A stretch of 64,000 nucleotides of DNA from Dechloromonas denitrificans (GTDB lineage Bacteria; Pseudomonadota; Gammaproteobacteria; Burkholderiales; Rhodocyclaceae), in contig NZ_CP075187.1 of NCBI RefSeq assembly GCF_020510665.1, positions 2,128,501 to 2,192,500 of the forward strand. The letters are read 5' to 3'. The notes below the pieces were generated by a model. It saw nothing but the letters and a program-made list of their open reading frames with translations, made no database searches and was not told the origin of the DNA. This document shows, piece by piece, positions 20,096-31,096 of this stretch (its first letter is position 1; each line of letters starts with the position of its first letter). Position numbers and translations under genes: made by a program.

Positions 20096-21022
20096 TTACA
20101 GAGCGGCAGCGAGTTCTTCGCGGGTCACAACAGCCGTACCCAGCTTGCCGACAACGATGCCGGCAGCCACATTGGCCGTACGAATGGCTTCGGCCCAACC
20201 GGCACCGGCTGCGAGCATGACAGCCAGCGTGGCGATGACGGTATCACCCGCACCGGAGACATCGAACACTTCACGGGCCTGAGCCGGCTGGTGATGAATT
20301 TCATCGGCCGCAAACAGGGTCATCCCCTCTTCGCTGCGCGTCACCAGCAAGGCTTCGAGACCGAGATCGGTGCGAAGTTTCTGCGATTTGGCGACCAGTT
20401 CTTCTTCCGAACCCCAACGCCCAACGACTTCGCGAAGTTCCGAGCGATTCGGCGTAATCACCGTGGCGCCGGCGTATTTGGCGTAATCATCACCCTTCGG
20501 GTCGACCAGCACCGGCTTGCCGGCAGCGCGCGCCAGCCGGATCATTTCCGTAATGTGCGTCAGGCCGCCCTTGCCGTAATCCGACAGGATGACGACATCG
20601 GATTCGGCAACACGCTTCTCGAACTCGGCCAGCTTGGCCTGGAGAATTTCGTGCGACGGCGCGGTTTCGAAATCGATGCGCAGCAACTGCTGCTGACGGC
20701 CGATGACACGCAATTTGACGGTGGTATCGATCTCGCGGTCGACATGCAAACCGGCATCGATTTGACCTTCGGCCAGCAGACGCGACAAGGTGCGCCCGGC
20801 ATCGTCATCACCGACAACCGACAGCAAGGCCGTCCGGGCACCGACAGCGGCGGCATTGCGCGCCACATTGGCCGCACCGCCGAGACGCTCTTCGATGCGC
20901 TCGACCTTGACCACCGGCACCGGCGCTTCCGGCGAAATGCGGCTGACGTCGCCGAACCAGTAACGGTCCAGCATGACGTCACCAACAACAAGCAGGCGAA
21001 CCTGGGCAACTTTATCGAGCAT
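20096..21022 (-). CDS. hldA: D-glycero-beta-D-manno-heptose-7-phosphate kinase (HldE kinase half only)
   Basis: PfkB-family kinase forming heptose 1,7-bisphosphate. 308 residues with the N-terminal GDVMLDRYWFGD and the C-terminal PfkB signature VSGAGDTVIATLA containing the catalytic Asp. In enterobacteria this domain is fused to an adenylyltransferase (HldE); here it stops after the kinase, so the adenylyltransferase (HldC/RfaE2) must be elsewhere. Gaps to ugd (5 bp) and hldD (9 bp) place it mid-operon. Confidence 0.93.
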   Translation of the reverse strand: MLDKVAQVRLLVVGDVMLDRYWFGDVSRISPEAPVPVVKVERIEERLGGAANVARNAAAVGARTALLSVVGDDDAGRTLSRLLAEGQIDAGLHVDREIDTTVKLRVIGRQQQLLRIDFETAPSHEILQAKLAEFEKRVAESDVVILSDYGKGGLTHITEMIRLARAAGKPVLVDPKGDDYAKYAGATVITPNRSELREVVGRWGSEEELVAKSQKLRTDLGLEALLVTRSEEGMTLFAADEIHHQPAQAREVFDVSGAGDTVIATLAVMLAAGAGWAEAIRTANVAAGIVVGKLGTAVVTREELAAAL

Positions 21023-21027
21023 GCGGC

Positions 21028-22350
21028 TTACCGTCCGATGGCGAAGTACTCGATCCCGGAATCCCGGACGAACTTCGGATCGTAAAGATTACGGCCGTCG
21101 AAAATCACCGGATTCTTCAGGCTCTGCTTGATGGCGTCAAAATCCGGGCTACGGAATTCCTTCCATTCAGTGACGATGACCAGCGCGTCGGCCTGATCCA
21201 GTGCGCCCATCGGATTTTCGGCATATTTCAGGCGAGCCTCGTCACCGAAAATACGCTGCGTTTCGTGCATGGCAACCGGATCGTAAGCCGTCACCGTCGC
21301 ACCGGCGGCAAACAGGTCAGCGATCAATTCACGGCTCGGCGCATCACGCATATCGTCGGTATTGGGCTTGAAGGACAGACCCCACAAGGCAAAATGCTTG
21401 CCCTTGAGATCAGCACCGAAACGGGCCGAGATTTTCTTGCTCAACACATGCTTCTGCAGATCGTTGGCTTCCTCAACGGCAGTCAGCACCTTGAGTTCGA
21501 TATTGGCATCATCGGCTGCGGTCTTGATCAGCGCCTTGACGTCCTTCGGGAAGCAGGAACCACCGTAGCCACAACCGGGATACAGAAAGTGGTAGCCGAT
21601 GCGTGGGTCCGAACCAATGCCCTGGCGGACCATTTCGATATCGGCACCGAGCACTTCAGCCAGATTAGCCAGTTCGTTCATGAAGCTGATGCGCGTGGCC
21701 AGCATCGCGTTGGCGGCGTATTTGATCAGTTCCGCACTTTTCACGTCGGTAATGATCAGGCGCTCATGGTTACGCTGGAATGGCGCATAGAGAGCACGCA
21801 TCAGATGGATGGCCTGCTCTTCCTCGGCGCCGACGACAATGCGGTCCGGCCGCATGAAGTCTTCAACGGCAGCACCTTCCTTGAGGAATTCCGGATTGGA
21901 AACGACGCTGTAGGGGATGTTGACCGCACGCTTGGCCAGTTCATCGGCAATGGCCGCCTTGACCTTTTCGCCAGTACCGACCGGCACGGTGCTCTTGTCG
22001 ACGATCACTTTGTAATCGGTCATCGTACGGCCGATACTGCGCGCGGCAGCCAGCACATATTTCAGATCGGCCGAACCATCTTCATCGGGCGGGGTACCCA
22101 CGGCGATGAACTGGATAGTGCCGTGCTGGACAGCCTTCTCGACATCGGTCGTGAAGTGCAGGCGACCGGCGGCCACATTGCGGCGAACCATTTCCTGCAA
22201 ACCCGGTTCATAGATCGGAATACCACCCTCTTCGAGGATGCGAATCTTTTCCGGATCAAGATCGAGACAAAGGACATCATTGCCCACTTCTGCCAGGCAG
22301 GTACCACTGACCAGGCCGACGTAGCCTGTACCGACGACGGTAATTTTCAT
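21028..22350 (-). CDS. ugd: UDP-glucose 6-dehydrogenase
   Basis: Oxidises UDP-glucose to UDP-glucuronate with two NAD+. 440 residues. NAD motif [10 protein letters not shown] (7-16), the catalytic cysteine in [10 protein letters not shown] (near residue 260) and the C-terminal [12 protein letters not shown]-binding part. Sitting between lapB and the heptose genes, it links this operon to envelope polysaccharide production. The product may serve the glycan locus at the right of the window. Confidence 0.95.
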   Translation of the reverse strand: MKITVVGTGYVGLVSGTCLAEVGNDVLCLDLDPEKIRILEEGGIPIYEPGLQEMVRRNVAAGRLHFTTDVEKAVQHGTIQFIAVGTPPDEDGSADLKYVLAAARSIGRTMTDYKVIVDKSTVPVGTGEKVKAAIADELAKRAVNIPYSVVSNPEFLKEGAAVEDFMRPDRIVVGAEEEQAIHLMRALYAPFQRNHERLIITDVKSAELIKYAANAMLATRISFMNELANLAEVLGADIEMVRQGIGSDPRIGYHFLYPGCGYGGSCFPKDVKALIKTAADDANIELKVLTAVEEANDLQKHVLSKKISARFGADLKGKHFALWGLSFKPNTDDMRDAPSRELIADLFAAGATVTAYDPVAMHETQRIFGDEARLKYAENPMGALDQADALVIVTEWKEFRSPDFDAIKQSLKNPVIFDGRNLYDPKFVRDSGIEYFAIGR

Positions 22351-22359
22351 GAATGCTTC

Positions 22360-23532
22360 CTACAATGTTTGATCGAATTCTTCACTGCGCCGTGGCGGGT
22401 AGGTTTCCCAACCACCGCAGGCTGGGCAACGCCAGTAGAACTGGCGGGCCTTGAAGCCGCAATTATCGCACCGATAACGCGACAGACGCTTGGTATAGCC
22501 TTGAATGATGGTCCGCGCCAACTCGACATCAGGGCGCACTTCTGGTGAAACAAGTGGCAAACGGGCCCCCATCAGTTTCTCCAGACCAAGCAGCGTCGGA
22601 TTGCGCTGCAGCTCGGCGCGCACCATGCGGTAAGCCGCCTCGCTACCCTCGCCCTCGAGGATCAGCTGATAGACAACTTCCATCAGATCGAGCGAAGGAT
22701 AGCGCTCGAGATAACCACTCAGCAGGGCGATACCCTCTTCGCGACGCTCAAGCTTGCGGTAAGTATCGAGCAAACGTTGCGAAACAAGGGCGAGATAGGC
22801 CGGATCCTGTTGCTCGATACGCTGCCAGGCATCGATCGCCTCTTCCGGCTTGCCTTCCTGCAACAACAGATCACCCTGCAATAGACTGGCGCGAACGCAT
22901 TTACGGTTTTGCTGCATCGCCGTATCAAGATACTCGCGCGCCGAGTCCGGTTTTGACCGCATGATTTCGTTTGCCGCCAACTCGCAGTAATACTCGGCAA
23001 TTTCACGCTGCGAGGCGACATCGGGCAGTTCGCGCGCAATGTCGATGGCCTTCAGCCACTCTTTCTCGACCTGATAAATTTCCAGCAGATTTCTTTTGGC
23101 ATCTTCCTCATAGGTTGTGCCAATCATCTTGTTGAAAATTTCCTCGGCACGATCAAGCAAGCCCGCCTTGAGGTAGTCCTGCCCCAACTCGGATAGTGCG
23201 TGCAGCCTGACTGCGTCGCTCAGGTCGAGTCGGTCAATCAGATTCTGGTGCATGCGGATGGCACGCTCGGTTTCGCCACGCCGGCGAAACAGATTACCCA
23301 GCGCAAAATGCAACTCAACGGTCTGGGAGTCGACCTTGGCGACCTCGAGGAAGGAATCAATCGCCTTGTCGGGCTGCTCGTTAAGCAAAAAATTGAGGCC
23401 CTGGAAATATGAACGGGGCAAGGCACGCGATTCGTGCACAACCTGGCGCATATCGACTCGGGCAGCCGCCCACCCCAAGCCAAAAAACAGGGGGATAAGC
23501 AGGAGTTGCCAATACTCGAAAAAATCGTTCAT
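22360..23532 (-). CDS. lapB: Lipopolysaccharide assembly protein LapB (YciM)
   Basis: 390-residue inner-membrane-anchored TPR protein that controls LpxC levels via FtsH in E. coli. An N-terminal membrane anchor (about residues 6-24) is followed by TPR repeats through about residue 330 and a C-terminal rubredoxin-like metal site with two Cys pairs (CDNCGFKARQFYWRCPACGG). The ATG overlaps the lapA stop by four bases (ATGA), and ugd follows after 9 bp. Confidence 0.93.
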   Translation of the reverse strand: MNDFFEYWQLLLIPLFFGLGWAAARVDMRQVVHESRALPRSYFQGLNFLLNEQPDKAIDSFLEVAKVDSQTVELHFALGNLFRRRGETERAIRMHQNLIDRLDLSDAVRLHALSELGQDYLKAGLLDRAEEIFNKMIGTTYEEDAKRNLLEIYQVEKEWLKAIDIARELPDVASQREIAEYYCELAANEIMRSKPDSAREYLDTAMQQNRKCVRASLLQGDLLLQEGKPEEAIDAWQRIEQQDPAYLALVSQRLLDTYRKLERREEGIALLSGYLERYPSLDLMEVVYQLILEGEGSEAAYRMVRAELQRNPTLLGLEKLMGARLPLVSPEVRPDVELARTIIQGYTKRLSRYRCDNCGFKARQFYWRCPACGGWETYPPRRSEEFDQTL

Positions 23533-23810
23533 AAATTAGGCGGGAGCTCTGGCAAGACAACGGATGGCGTTTGGTCGGCAGCCCGTTTGAGGCGCGATAT
23601 TTCGCGACGCTGGCGATAAATCACGCCCAGCACGGAGAGCACCCCAAGCATGGCCCCGCCAGCAAAAAACACCAGCAGGATGATCACCAGAGGTGCCTGC
23701 CAGACTTGGCCGGGCAGGAAATTGAGGCTTGCCGTATCGGTATTCTGGAGCGCAAAAACCACCAGAAATGAAAATATGATGAGCCTTGTGGCCCAGATCA
23801 GAGCTGTCAT
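23529..23810 (-). CDS. lapA: LapA family membrane protein (DUF1049)
   Basis: 93 residues from the ATG at 23810 (a TTG nine bases upstream is possible). Two transmembrane helices at about 8-25 and 40-65, the first followed by the family pattern QNTDTASLNFLPG, then a short basic coiled tail (YRQRREISRLKRA). LapA acts with LapB in LPS assembly. It lies directly downstream of the ihfB terminator, so the lapA-lapB-ugd chain may rely on read-through or its own weak promoter. Confidence 0.88.
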   Translation of the reverse strand: MTALIWATRLIIFSFLVVFALQNTDTASLNFLPGQVWQAPLVIILLVFFAGGAMLGVLSVLGVIYRQRREISRLKRAADQTPSVVLPELPPNL

Positions 23811-23818
23811 GGTATTCA

Positions 23819-23851
23819 ATAAAAAGGGGCAGTGAAATCATTCACCGCCCC
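23819..23851 (-). terminator. Rho-independent terminator after ihfB
   Basis: On the minus strand, an 11-bp stem (one G-T pair) with a four-base loop at 23826-23851 is followed by five T's (23821-23825) and more A/T. It lies 29 bases past the ihfB stop and just before lapA. Confidence 0.8.
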
Positions 23852-23879
23852 GAATCTACCACACTGTTCCTGCACGACG

Positions 23880-24164
23880 TCAGATCGACTGATCGACCCG
23901 CTCACGTAATTCCTTCCCTGCCTTGAAATGGGGAACCCATTTGGCAGGAACACTGACCTTATCCCCCGATTTGGGGTTACGGCCAGTGCGTGGGGGCCGG
24001 TAGTTGAGCGCAAAGCTGCCGAATCCGCGGATCTCGATACGATCCCCGCGCACAAGTGCGTCGGACATCGCATCGAGAATCATCTTGACCGCAAAATCAG
24101 CATCCTTCGCCACCAACTGCGGAAAACGCTCCGCCAGTCGGGCGATGAGCTCGGATTTGGTCAT
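23880..24164 (-). CDS. ihfB: Integration host factor beta subunit
   Basis: 94-residue HU/IHF-fold DNA-bending protein; with IhfA it forms IHF. The dimerisation helices and the beta-arm are present ([25 protein letters not shown], with the arm-tip Pro intercalating residue in RNPKSG). The standard order rpsA-ihfB is kept with a 12-bp gap. Confidence 0.95.
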   Translation of the reverse strand: MTKSELIARLAERFPQLVAKDADFAVKMILDAMSDALVRGDRIEIRGFGSFALNYRPPRTGRNPKSGDKVSVPAKWVPHFKAGKELRERVDQSI

Positions 24165-24176
24165 GCCTTGAACCTA

Positions 24177-25856
24177 TCAGCCTTGCTGGTTGAGCTTGGC
24201 CTTCAGCAGGGCGCCCAGGTTGGTCGTACCGGAAGCAGCGGAGTTCGACTCTGCAGAGAACTTCTGCATTGCTTCGTGCTGTTCGGCTTGATCCTTGGCC
24301 TTGACGGACAGGTTGATACCACGGGTCTTGCGATCCACGTTGATGATCATGACTTCAACTTCGTCACCCACCTTGAGGTGCTGCGACAGGTCGTCGATAC
24401 GATCACGGGAGAACTCGGAAGCACGCAGGTAACCTTCGTTCTCGCCATCCAGCGTCATCACGGCGCCGCGGGCATCAACCGTCTTGACGGTAGCGCGCAC
24501 GATGCTGTTCTTTTCGTGGGTAGCAATGAAGTTGGTGTACGGATCGCCTTCGAGCTGCTTGATACCCAGGGAGATACGCTCCTTCTCGACATCGATGCCG
24601 AGCACGACGGCTTCAACTTCGTCACCCTTCTTGAAGTTGCGGATGGCTTCTTCGCCGGTCGCAGACCAGGACAGGTCGGACAGGTGAACCAGACCATCGA
24701 TACCGCCAGGCAGACCGATGAAGATACCGAAGTCGGTGATGGACTTGATAGCGCCCTTGACCTTGTCACCCTTCTTCTGGTTCATCGCGAAATCGTCCCA
24801 CGGATTCGGCAGGCACTGCTTCATGCCGAGGGAGATACGGCGACGCTCTTCGTCGATTTCGAGGATCATGACTTCGACTTCATCACCCAGGGAAACAACC
24901 TTGGACGGATGAACGTTCTTGTTGGTCCAATCCATTTCGGAAACGTGAACCAGACCTTCGATGCCTTGTTCGATTTCAACGAATGAACCGTAGTCGGTCA
25001 GGTTGGTGACCTTGCCGAACAGGCGGGTACCAGCCGGGTAACGGCGGGCAATACCAACCCACGGATCGTCGCCCAGTTGCTTCATACCCAGGGAAACGCG
25101 GTTCTTTTCTGCGTCGAACTTGAGGATCTTGGCGGTAACTTCGTCGCCCACGGCCAGAACTTCGGACGGGTGACGGACACGGCGCCATGCCAGATCGGTG
25201 ATGTGCAGCAGGCCATCGATGCCGCCGAGGTCGACGAACGCACCGTAATCGGTAATGTTCTTGACGATACCCTTGACGACAGTACCTTCCTTGAGGTTCT
25301 CGAGGAGCTTTTCGCGATCCTTGTCAGCGGTGGCTTCGAGCACGGCACGACGGGACATCACGACGTTGTTGCGCTTGCGATCGAGCTTGATAACCTTGAA
25401 TTCGAGGGTCTTGCCTTCGTACGGGGTGGTGTCCTTGACCGGACGCATGTCGACCAGCGAACCCGGCAGGAATGCACGGACGCCGTTGGACATGACGGTG
25501 AGGCCGCCCTTGACCTTGCCGGTGATGGTGCCGGTAACCAGGGAGTTGTCGTTCAGGGCCTGTTCCAGGAAGTTCCATGCAGCGATGCGCTTGGCGCGAT
25601 CACGCGACAGGCGGGTTGCACCGTAGCCGTCTTCCAGCATTTCGATTGCGACCTGGACGAAATCGCCAACGGCAACTTCCAGTTCGCCCTGATCGTTCAG
25701 GAATTCTTCGAGCGGAACATAGGATTCCGATTTCAGGCCGGCATTGACCACAACGAAGTTGTGATCGATGAGCACCACTTCTGCAGTGATGACTTCGCCT
25801 TGACGCATTTCCTGGCGAGCCAGGGATTCTTCAAATAGTTGAGCAAAAGATTCCAT
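24177..25856 (-). CDS. rpsA: 30S ribosomal protein S1
   Basis: 559-residue mRNA-binding ribosomal protein with six S1 repeats (each about 70-75 residues, beginning near 21, 107, 192, 277, 364 and 451), the full set of Gram-negative bacteria. The first two lack the ideal RNA-binding surface and anchor S1 to the 30S; the later ones show the family pattern G(K/I)[11 protein letters not shown]. As usual the ribosome-binding site is weak, matching known autogenous control of rpsA. ihfB follows downstream. Confidence 0.96.
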   Translation of the reverse strand: MESFAQLFEESLARQEMRQGEVITAEVVLIDHNFVVVNAGLKSESYVPLEEFLNDQGELEVAVGDFVQVAIEMLEDGYGATRLSRDRAKRIAAWNFLEQALNDNSLVTGTITGKVKGGLTVMSNGVRAFLPGSLVDMRPVKDTTPYEGKTLEFKVIKLDRKRNNVVMSRRAVLEATADKDREKLLENLKEGTVVKGIVKNITDYGAFVDLGGIDGLLHITDLAWRRVRHPSEVLAVGDEVTAKILKFDAEKNRVSLGMKQLGDDPWVGIARRYPAGTRLFGKVTNLTDYGSFVEIEQGIEGLVHVSEMDWTNKNVHPSKVVSLGDEVEVMILEIDEERRRISLGMKQCLPNPWDDFAMNQKKGDKVKGAIKSITDFGIFIGLPGGIDGLVHLSDLSWSATGEEAIRNFKKGDEVEAVVLGIDVEKERISLGIKQLEGDPYTNFIATHEKNSIVRATVKTVDARGAVMTLDGENEGYLRASEFSRDRIDDLSQHLKVGDEVEVMIINVDRKTRGINLSVKAKDQAEQHEAMQKFSAESNSAASGTTNLGALLKAKLNQQG

Positions 25857-25913
25857 TGACGGAGAGAACTTTCATGCTGCTGCGAACCGTGAAATCCACA
25901 GCGGGTTAGGGTT

Positions 25914-25943
25914 AAAACAAGCTGCCGGCCAGGGCGGCCGGCA
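25914..25943 (-). terminator. Terminator after aroA-cmk
   Basis: The perfect 7-bp inverted repeat GCCGGCC/GGCCGGC at 25924-25942 with a 5-base loop is followed on the minus strand by a T-rich run ending in TTTT (25914-25917). It lies six bases past the aroA-cmk stop and upstream of rpsA. Confidence 0.6.
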
Positions 25944-25948
25944 ACACT

Positions 25949-27880
25949 TTACAACGAAGCTTTCTTGCTCCATTCCAGCACCTGCGCCACCGCCTGTTCG
26001 ATGGTGAGCCCGGTGGTGTCGAGCAATTCGGCATCAGCCTCCTGCCTGAGTGGAGCCACGCTGCGCTGAGAATCGCGCTCGTCACGTTGCCGCAGGTCTT
26101 GCAGAAGGTCCGTGAGATTAGCAGAGAATCCTTTTTCCTTCAACTGCTTATAGCGACGATCAGCCCTTGCCTCGGCACTGGCTGTCAGGAATACTTTGAG
26201 CCTGGCCCGGGGGAAAATGACCGATCCCATGTCGCGCCCGTCGCCAACCAGACCGGGGACTTTGTTGAAAACCCGCTGACGGAACAACAACGCAGCACGA
26301 ACAGCAGGCAGCACCGCAACCTTCGAGGCTCCGGCAGAAATTTCCTCGGTGCGAATGCTGTCGCCAACCAACTGGCCATTCAGCGTGATATCTGACTCGG
26401 AAAACTCGACGTCGAGCGCGGCGGCTATTGCGGCCACACCAGCCTCATCGGCCCAGTCGACACCAGCTTGACGTGCCGCCAGCGCGGTCAGGCGATAAAG
26501 TGCGCCCGAATCGAGGTAGGCATAACCCAATTCTGCTGCCACGCGACCGGCAACGGTGCCCTTGCCAGAAGCCGACGGGCCATCGATGGCGATCACCGGC
26601 GCCGCCTGGCTGACTGCGGCAAAACGCTCGAAATAATCCGGGAAGGTTTTGGCAACGCATTTGGGATCATTGATCCGCAAGGGCGTTCCAAAAGCAGCGA
26701 GCGAGAAACACATCGCCATGCGGTGGTCATCGTAGGTATCAATCGCCGCCGGCTTGAGCGTAGCGGGCGTAACGCGAATAAAGTCCTCGCCCTCTTCCAC
26801 AACAGCGCCCAGTTTGCGCAACTCGGTTGCCATCGCGGCAATCCGGTCGGTTTCCTTGACCCGCCAGCTGGCAATGTTGCGTAAAGTGGTCGTGCCTTTG
26901 GCGAACAGCGCCGCCGTGGCCAAGGTCATCGCTGCATCGGGAATATGGTTGCAATCAAGGTCGACCGCGACAAGAACGGATTTCGGCGCTTTGGCCGTCA
27001 TCCAGTTCGGCCCCATGTCGATCTCCGCCCCCATCCGGGCAAGTGCCTCGGCAAATTTGACATCGCCCTGAATGGAGTCGGCACCAACCCCCTCAACTCG
27101 AACAGGACCCCCACCAATCGCCCCCAGCGCCAGGAAATAGGAGGCCGAGGAGGCATCGCCTTCGACATAAACCGTACCAGGAGAAACATAGCGACTACCA
27201 GCCGGCACGGTGAAACGCTGCCAGCCTTCGCGCTGCACATGAACGCCGAAGCGCGCCATGATGGCCAGCGTGATTTCGATATACGGCTTGGAAATCAACT
27301 CTCCGACAACGTCGACCGTGGCAGCCTCGCCGGTCAGCGGCAAAGCCATCAGCAGGCCGGTCAGGAACTGGCTGGAAACGTCGCCACGCACCTTGACCAC
27401 ACCACCCGGCTGAATCGTCGCCGGCTTGAGATGCAGCGGCGGATAACCGTCATTACCGAGATAGGTGACATCGGCGCCCAACTGGCGCAAGCCATCGACC
27501 AAGTCACCGATTGGCCGCTCATGCATCCGGGCGACACCTTTCAGGATGTAGTCACCGCCAGCCAGTGCCAGCGCCGCAGTCAGCGGGCGGAACGCCGTAC
27601 CGGCATTGCCCAGAAACAACTCGGCCTGTTTGACAGGAATTTGCCCTGCGCAACCTTTGATCAGCCAGTTTTCGCCGTCCAGGTGGGTCACACCGACGCC
27701 AAGGACTTTCAAGGCATCGAGCATGCGCTCGGTATCGTCCGAAGCGAGCAAGTCACGCACCTCGGTGTCACCCTCCGCCAGCGCAGCAAGCAGGAGAACC
27801 CGGTTGGAGATACTCTTTGAACCGGGAAGACGAACGGTACCGGCGGCAGAAATCAGTTGGGGAAGATCGAGGAATTCCAT
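25949..27880 (-). CDS. aroA: Fused EPSP synthase / cytidylate kinase (AroA-Cmk)
   Basis: Two enzymes in one chain of 643 residues. Residues 1-430 are 5-enolpyruvylshikimate-3-phosphate synthase (aromatic synthesis): [11 protein letters not shown] near residue 17, [13 protein letters not shown] and the DDHRMAMCF catalytic segment. Residues 433-643 are CMP/dCMP kinase: P-loop DGPSASGKG, then the CMP-binding DSGALYR and [12 protein letters not shown]. The junction ([17 protein letters not shown]) has no stop. The ATG at 27880 begins MEFLDLPQL; the frame stays open upstream but has no family similarity there. Such fusions are annotated in other betaproteobacteria. Confidence 0.93.
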   Translation of the reverse strand: MEFLDLPQLISAAGTVRLPGSKSISNRVLLLAALAEGDTEVRDLLASDDTERMLDALKVLGVGVTHLDGENWLIKGCAGQIPVKQAELFLGNAGTAFRPLTAALALAGGDYILKGVARMHERPIGDLVDGLRQLGADVTYLGNDGYPPLHLKPATIQPGGVVKVRGDVSSQFLTGLLMALPLTGEAATVDVVGELISKPYIEITLAIMARFGVHVQREGWQRFTVPAGSRYVSPGTVYVEGDASSASYFLALGAIGGGPVRVEGVGADSIQGDVKFAEALARMGAEIDMGPNWMTAKAPKSVLVAVDLDCNHIPDAAMTLATAALFAKGTTTLRNIASWRVKETDRIAAMATELRKLGAVVEEGEDFIRVTPATLKPAAIDTYDDHRMAMCFSLAAFGTPLRINDPKCVAKTFPDYFERFAAVSQAAPVIAIDGPSASGKGTVAGRVAAELGYAYLDSGALYRLTALAARQAGVDWADEAGVAAIAAALDVEFSESDITLNGQLVGDSIRTEEISAGASKVAVLPAVRAALLFRQRVFNKVPGLVGDGRDMGSVIFPRARLKVFLTASAEARADRRYKQLKEKGFSANLTDLLQDLRQRDERDSQRSVAPLRQEADAELLDTTGLTIEQAVAQVLEWSKKASL

Positions 27881-27924
27881 GATGACTCTATCAATGACAC
27901 TGACAAAAATCCGGCCACCCCTTG

Positions 27925-27954
27925 AAAAGTCGGCCGCAGAAGGAAAGGCGGCCG
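27925..27954 (-). terminator. Terminator closing the surface-glycan operon
   Basis: On the minus strand a 7-bp perfect stem (CGGCCGC/GCGGCCG, 27931-27954, loop 10) is followed by TTTT at 27925-27928, 31 bases past the stop of the dehydratase gene at 27985. The loop is long, so confidence is moderate. Confidence 0.5.
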
Positions 27955-27984
27955 GCACCTGAATGCGGCGCAGGCCTTGATTCA

Positions 27985-29823
27985 TTACATTTGCGGGAGA
28001 TATTCCGGCACAAAATACTGCAGGCGAGTTTTCAGAAGCTGCACATCCGATGGCGGACTCCCGACCACCCAGTCGAGAACCTCGGCCTGCCAAGCAGAGC
28101 CGGGACAAACCTCAGCCTGCCCAACGCGCAATTTGGGATGCGGCGTGGCCAAGGTTTGCTCGTTATCAGTCAGCAACTCCTCGTACAACTTCTCCCCGGG
28201 GCGCAAGCCGGTAAAGACAATTTTTATTTCGTCATCCGAAAATCCGCTCAGACGAATCATGTCCTTGGCAAGATCAGCAATCCGGATCGGCTCGCCCATT
28301 TCAAGAACAAAAATCTCCCCACCCTGCCCCATCAAACCGGCCTGCAATACAAGCTGAGCCGCCTCCGGAATCAGCATGAAGTAGCGAATAATATCCGGAT
28401 GCGTCACCGTCACCGGCCCGCCCTTGGCAATTTGCTCACGGAACTTCGGGATGACCGAACCATTGCTGCCCAGCACATTACCAAAACGAACCGTGATGAA
28501 ACGCGTTCCACACCCCGGCCCGTAACCAGCCAAAACGCGCTCGGCCAGGCGCTTGGTCGCACCCATGACATTGGTTGGATTGACTGCTTTATCAGTCGAG
28601 ATCAGCACGAACTTCTCAACACCGTAACGGATTGACGCCTCAGCCAAACAACGCGAACCACCAACATTGTTGCGCACCGCCTCCCAGGCATTGCCACTCT
28701 CCATCAGGGGGACATGCTTGTACGCTGCTGCATGAAAAACCACCGCCGGCTTGTAAGTGGCAAAAACACCATCAAGACGGGCGGCATCCTTGACATCACC
28801 GACGACACAGGCAATCGACAGTCGCGGGAAAGTCGCAGCAAACTCTTGCTCAATCTGGTACAGGGCAAATTCGGACAGCTCGAACAAGACCAGCAGGCTG
28901 GGCTGAAAAGAGGCAATCTGGCGCGCCAGTTCAGAGCCGATCGACCCGCCGGCACCGGTCACAAGAACCACGCGCTCACCGAGCAAGCCGCGCAAGCCCT
29001 CGGCATCAAGTTGAACCGGCTCACGACCAAGCAAGTCTTCGAGTTGCACCTGGCGCATCTGCGAAACAGCGACATTGCCGGCCAGCATGTCGTTCATACT
29101 CGGCACCGTTAGCACCTTCAGACCGGATTGGACGGCCAACTCCATGGCAAGACGGCGGTCTTTTGCACTAGCCTCCGGCATGGCAACAATCGCCCGACGC
29201 ACCTCAAGCTTCTCGGCCCATACCGCCAGATCGTCCAAAGGCCCAAGAATCCGGACGCCACGCAACTCGGTGCCAACTCGCCGGGGAGCATTATCCAGCA
29301 ATCCAACCACGCGCCAGTCATGCGAATGAGCCAATTCACGCAGCAAGCGTTCGGCAGCATCCCCCGCTCCCAGGACCAGAACAGGCTCGCCGCCAAGCGC
29401 CAAGTGACCATAGAGCATGCGATCTTTCCAGGCACGGTAGATGAAACGACTTCCGCCCATGACCACAATCAGCAAAATGGGATGAAGCAACAAGACCGAA
29501 CGAGGAATAGCCGCCACACCAAGCATCTGGACCGCTGCAGCCACAAAGACTGCCGCCATGCCAACTGCCATGATGATTCGCCTCAGATCCATCACACTAG
29601 CGTAACGCCAGATACCGCGGTACAACCCCATCAGCCAGTAGACGGGAATATGCAAGACCAACAACAGCGGCAGGGAATGCAATGCACTTCGCAAATAATC
29701 CGGCGGCACATCCAGGTTGAAGCGGATCCAGTAAGCAGCATACCAGCACAGCACCAAGGCAGCCACATCGTGTGCACATGCAACCAGACGTCGAGTCAGA
29801 CCGGAAAGATGGACAGAAGGCAA
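27985..29823 (-). CDS. Membrane nucleotide-sugar 4,6-dehydratase (PglF/WbpM/CapD type)
   Basis: 612 residues, TTG start. Four N-terminal membrane helices (about 10-115) precede a first nucleotide-binding domain ([16 protein letters not shown]) and a second extended-SDR domain with [15 protein letters not shown]. The catalytic [17 protein letters not shown] has the Thr-Asp-Lys triad and the Met in place of Tyr (MGATK), both known in PglF and WbpM. It should convert UDP-GlcNAc to the 4-keto-6-deoxy sugar. As last gene of the locus next to PglE/D/C-like genes, it most likely makes the 4-keto precursor for bacillosamine. Confidence 0.88.
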   Translation of the reverse strand: MPSVHLSGLTRRLVACAHDVAALVLCWYAAYWIRFNLDVPPDYLRSALHSLPLLLVLHIPVYWLMGLYRGIWRYASVMDLRRIIMAVGMAAVFVAAAVQMLGVAAIPRSVLLLHPILLIVVMGGSRFIYRAWKDRMLYGHLALGGEPVLVLGAGDAAERLLRELAHSHDWRVVGLLDNAPRRVGTELRGVRILGPLDDLAVWAEKLEVRRAIVAMPEASAKDRRLAMELAVQSGLKVLTVPSMNDMLAGNVAVSQMRQVQLEDLLGREPVQLDAEGLRGLLGERVVLVTGAGGSIGSELARQIASFQPSLLVLFELSEFALYQIEQEFAATFPRLSIACVVGDVKDAARLDGVFATYKPAVVFHAAAYKHVPLMESGNAWEAVRNNVGGSRCLAEASIRYGVEKFVLISTDKAVNPTNVMGATKRLAERVLAGYGPGCGTRFITVRFGNVLGSNGSVIPKFREQIAKGGPVTVTHPDIIRYFMLIPEAAQLVLQAGLMGQGGEIFVLEMGEPIRIADLAKDMIRLSGFSDDEIKIVFTGLRPGEKLYEELLTDNEQTLATPHPKLRVGQAEVCPGSAWQAEVLDWVVGSPPSDVQLLKTRLQYFVPEYLPQM

Positions 29824-29872
29824 GTTATCGACTCAGCAGCAATTCATGAAACGCGTATTTTACGCGAAGGGC

Positions 29873-31096
29873 TCAGTTGGCACGCTGAGCAGTAGCAAAT
29901 TCCATCACTTCCGAAACCACTTCCACCACCGCGGCCATTGCCAAATGATCCAAAGTCGGGTGAACGAGAAAGCACAAACTCGTCTCACCAAGCTCTCTGG
30001 CAACCGGCAAAGCCTCATCCGGCCCCCAGCCTCGATCGACAAATGCTTTCTCGCGATATATCTCGCTACACGAACCAACCGAGCACGGCACCCCTCTGGC
30101 TTCGATCTCGACCATCACCCTGTCCCGATTCCAACCAGAGGCGAGCGCATCCGGAACGACGAAAGCATAGAATTTGTACCATGCGTGCTCAATATCCGCC
30201 TGAGGAAGCTGAACTCTCAAACCGGGGAGGCGTGCAAAAGCCGACGCAAGACTCTCGGCATTGGCTTTGCGCTGGGTCTGCCAGGCAGGCAAACGCGCCA
30301 GTTGTATGCGACCCAGAACAGCCTGCATTTCAGTCATTCGCCAGTTTGTCCCGAATGATTCGGTCAACCAGCGAAATCCTAGCGAATGCTGCCGGTTATA
30401 GACCGCGTCATGGCTACGGCCGATGTCTTTATAGGCCCACGCCCGCGCCCAGGCATCATCATCATCAAGGGTCAGCAAACCGCCTTCGCCTCCTGTCGTG
30501 ATGATTTTGTCCTGGCAGAACGAGAATCCGGCGGCATGTCCGAACGACCCGACCGGGCGACCTTGGTAGAACGCACCATGGGCTTGGGCACAATCCTCAA
30601 TAACAACAAGTTCGCGGGTTTGCGCATAAGCCATGATGGCATCCATCTGACACGGCCAGCCAGCCAGGTGAACCACAATGATGGCGCGTGTTCGCGGTGT
30701 CATCACCGCTGCAATAGTTTCAACGGTCAGGACCTGGGAATCTCGATCGACATCGGCAACAACGGGAACCGCACCGCGCATCACCGCGCAACTGGCCGAC
30801 GCGACATAAGTCCGGGCAGGCACGATCACTTCGGCACCTTGACCAATACCGAAAGCCTCAAGCGCCAACTCAAGCGCCAAGGTTCCATTGGCCACTGCGA
30901 TCGCATGCTTGCGGCCAAGATAAACGGCATATTCCCGCTCGAAAGCTCGAGCCTCTTCGCCAGTCCAGTAATTCACCTTACCGGAACGCAGTACGGCTGA
31001 CACGGCGGAAACCTGTTCTTCATCGAAGTAAGGCCAAGGAGCTGCCACAGCCTTGCGAATTCGTTCTCTGACTTCCAACTGCCTATCCCTTTTCAT
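29873..31096 (-). CDS. DegT-family sugar aminotransferase (PglE-like)
   Basis: About 407 residues; DegT/DnrJ/EryC1/StrS PLP enzyme that transaminates a 4-keto sugar nucleotide. The PLP lysine is Lys197 (FSFCQDKIITTGGEGG) in the strongly conserved motif, with IEDCAQAHGA earlier. Starts at 31096 and 31108 are both ATG and both overlap the preceding acetyltransferase gene by 14-26 bp. Neighbours PglD-like and PglC-like suggest UDP-4-keto-6-deoxy-GlcNAc as substrate, giving the UDP-4-amino sugar. Confidence 0.88.
   Translation of the reverse strand: MKRDRQLEVRERIRKAVAAPWPYFDEEQVSAVSAVLRSGKVNYWTGEEARAFEREYAVYLGRKHAIAVANGTLALELALEAFGIGQGAEVIVPARTYVASASCAVMRGAVPVVADVDRDSQVLTVETIAAVMTPRTRAIIVVHLAGWPCQMDAIMAYAQTRELVVIEDCAQAHGAFYQGRPVGSFGHAAGFSFCQDKIITTGGEGGLLTLDDDDAWARAWAYKDIGRSHDAVYNRQHSLGFRWLTESFGTNWRMTEMQAVLGRIQLARLPAWQTQRKANAESLASAFARLPGLRVQLPQADIEHAWYKFYAFVVPDALASGWNRDRVMVEIEARGVPCSVGSCSEIYREKAFVDRGWGPDEALPVARELGETSLCFLVHPTLDHLAMAAVVEVVSEVMEFATAQRAN

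Noticed and set aside
24177-25856. Near-repeats in rpsA as DNA repeats
   Set aside because: They reflect the six S1 protein domains and diverge at the base level.
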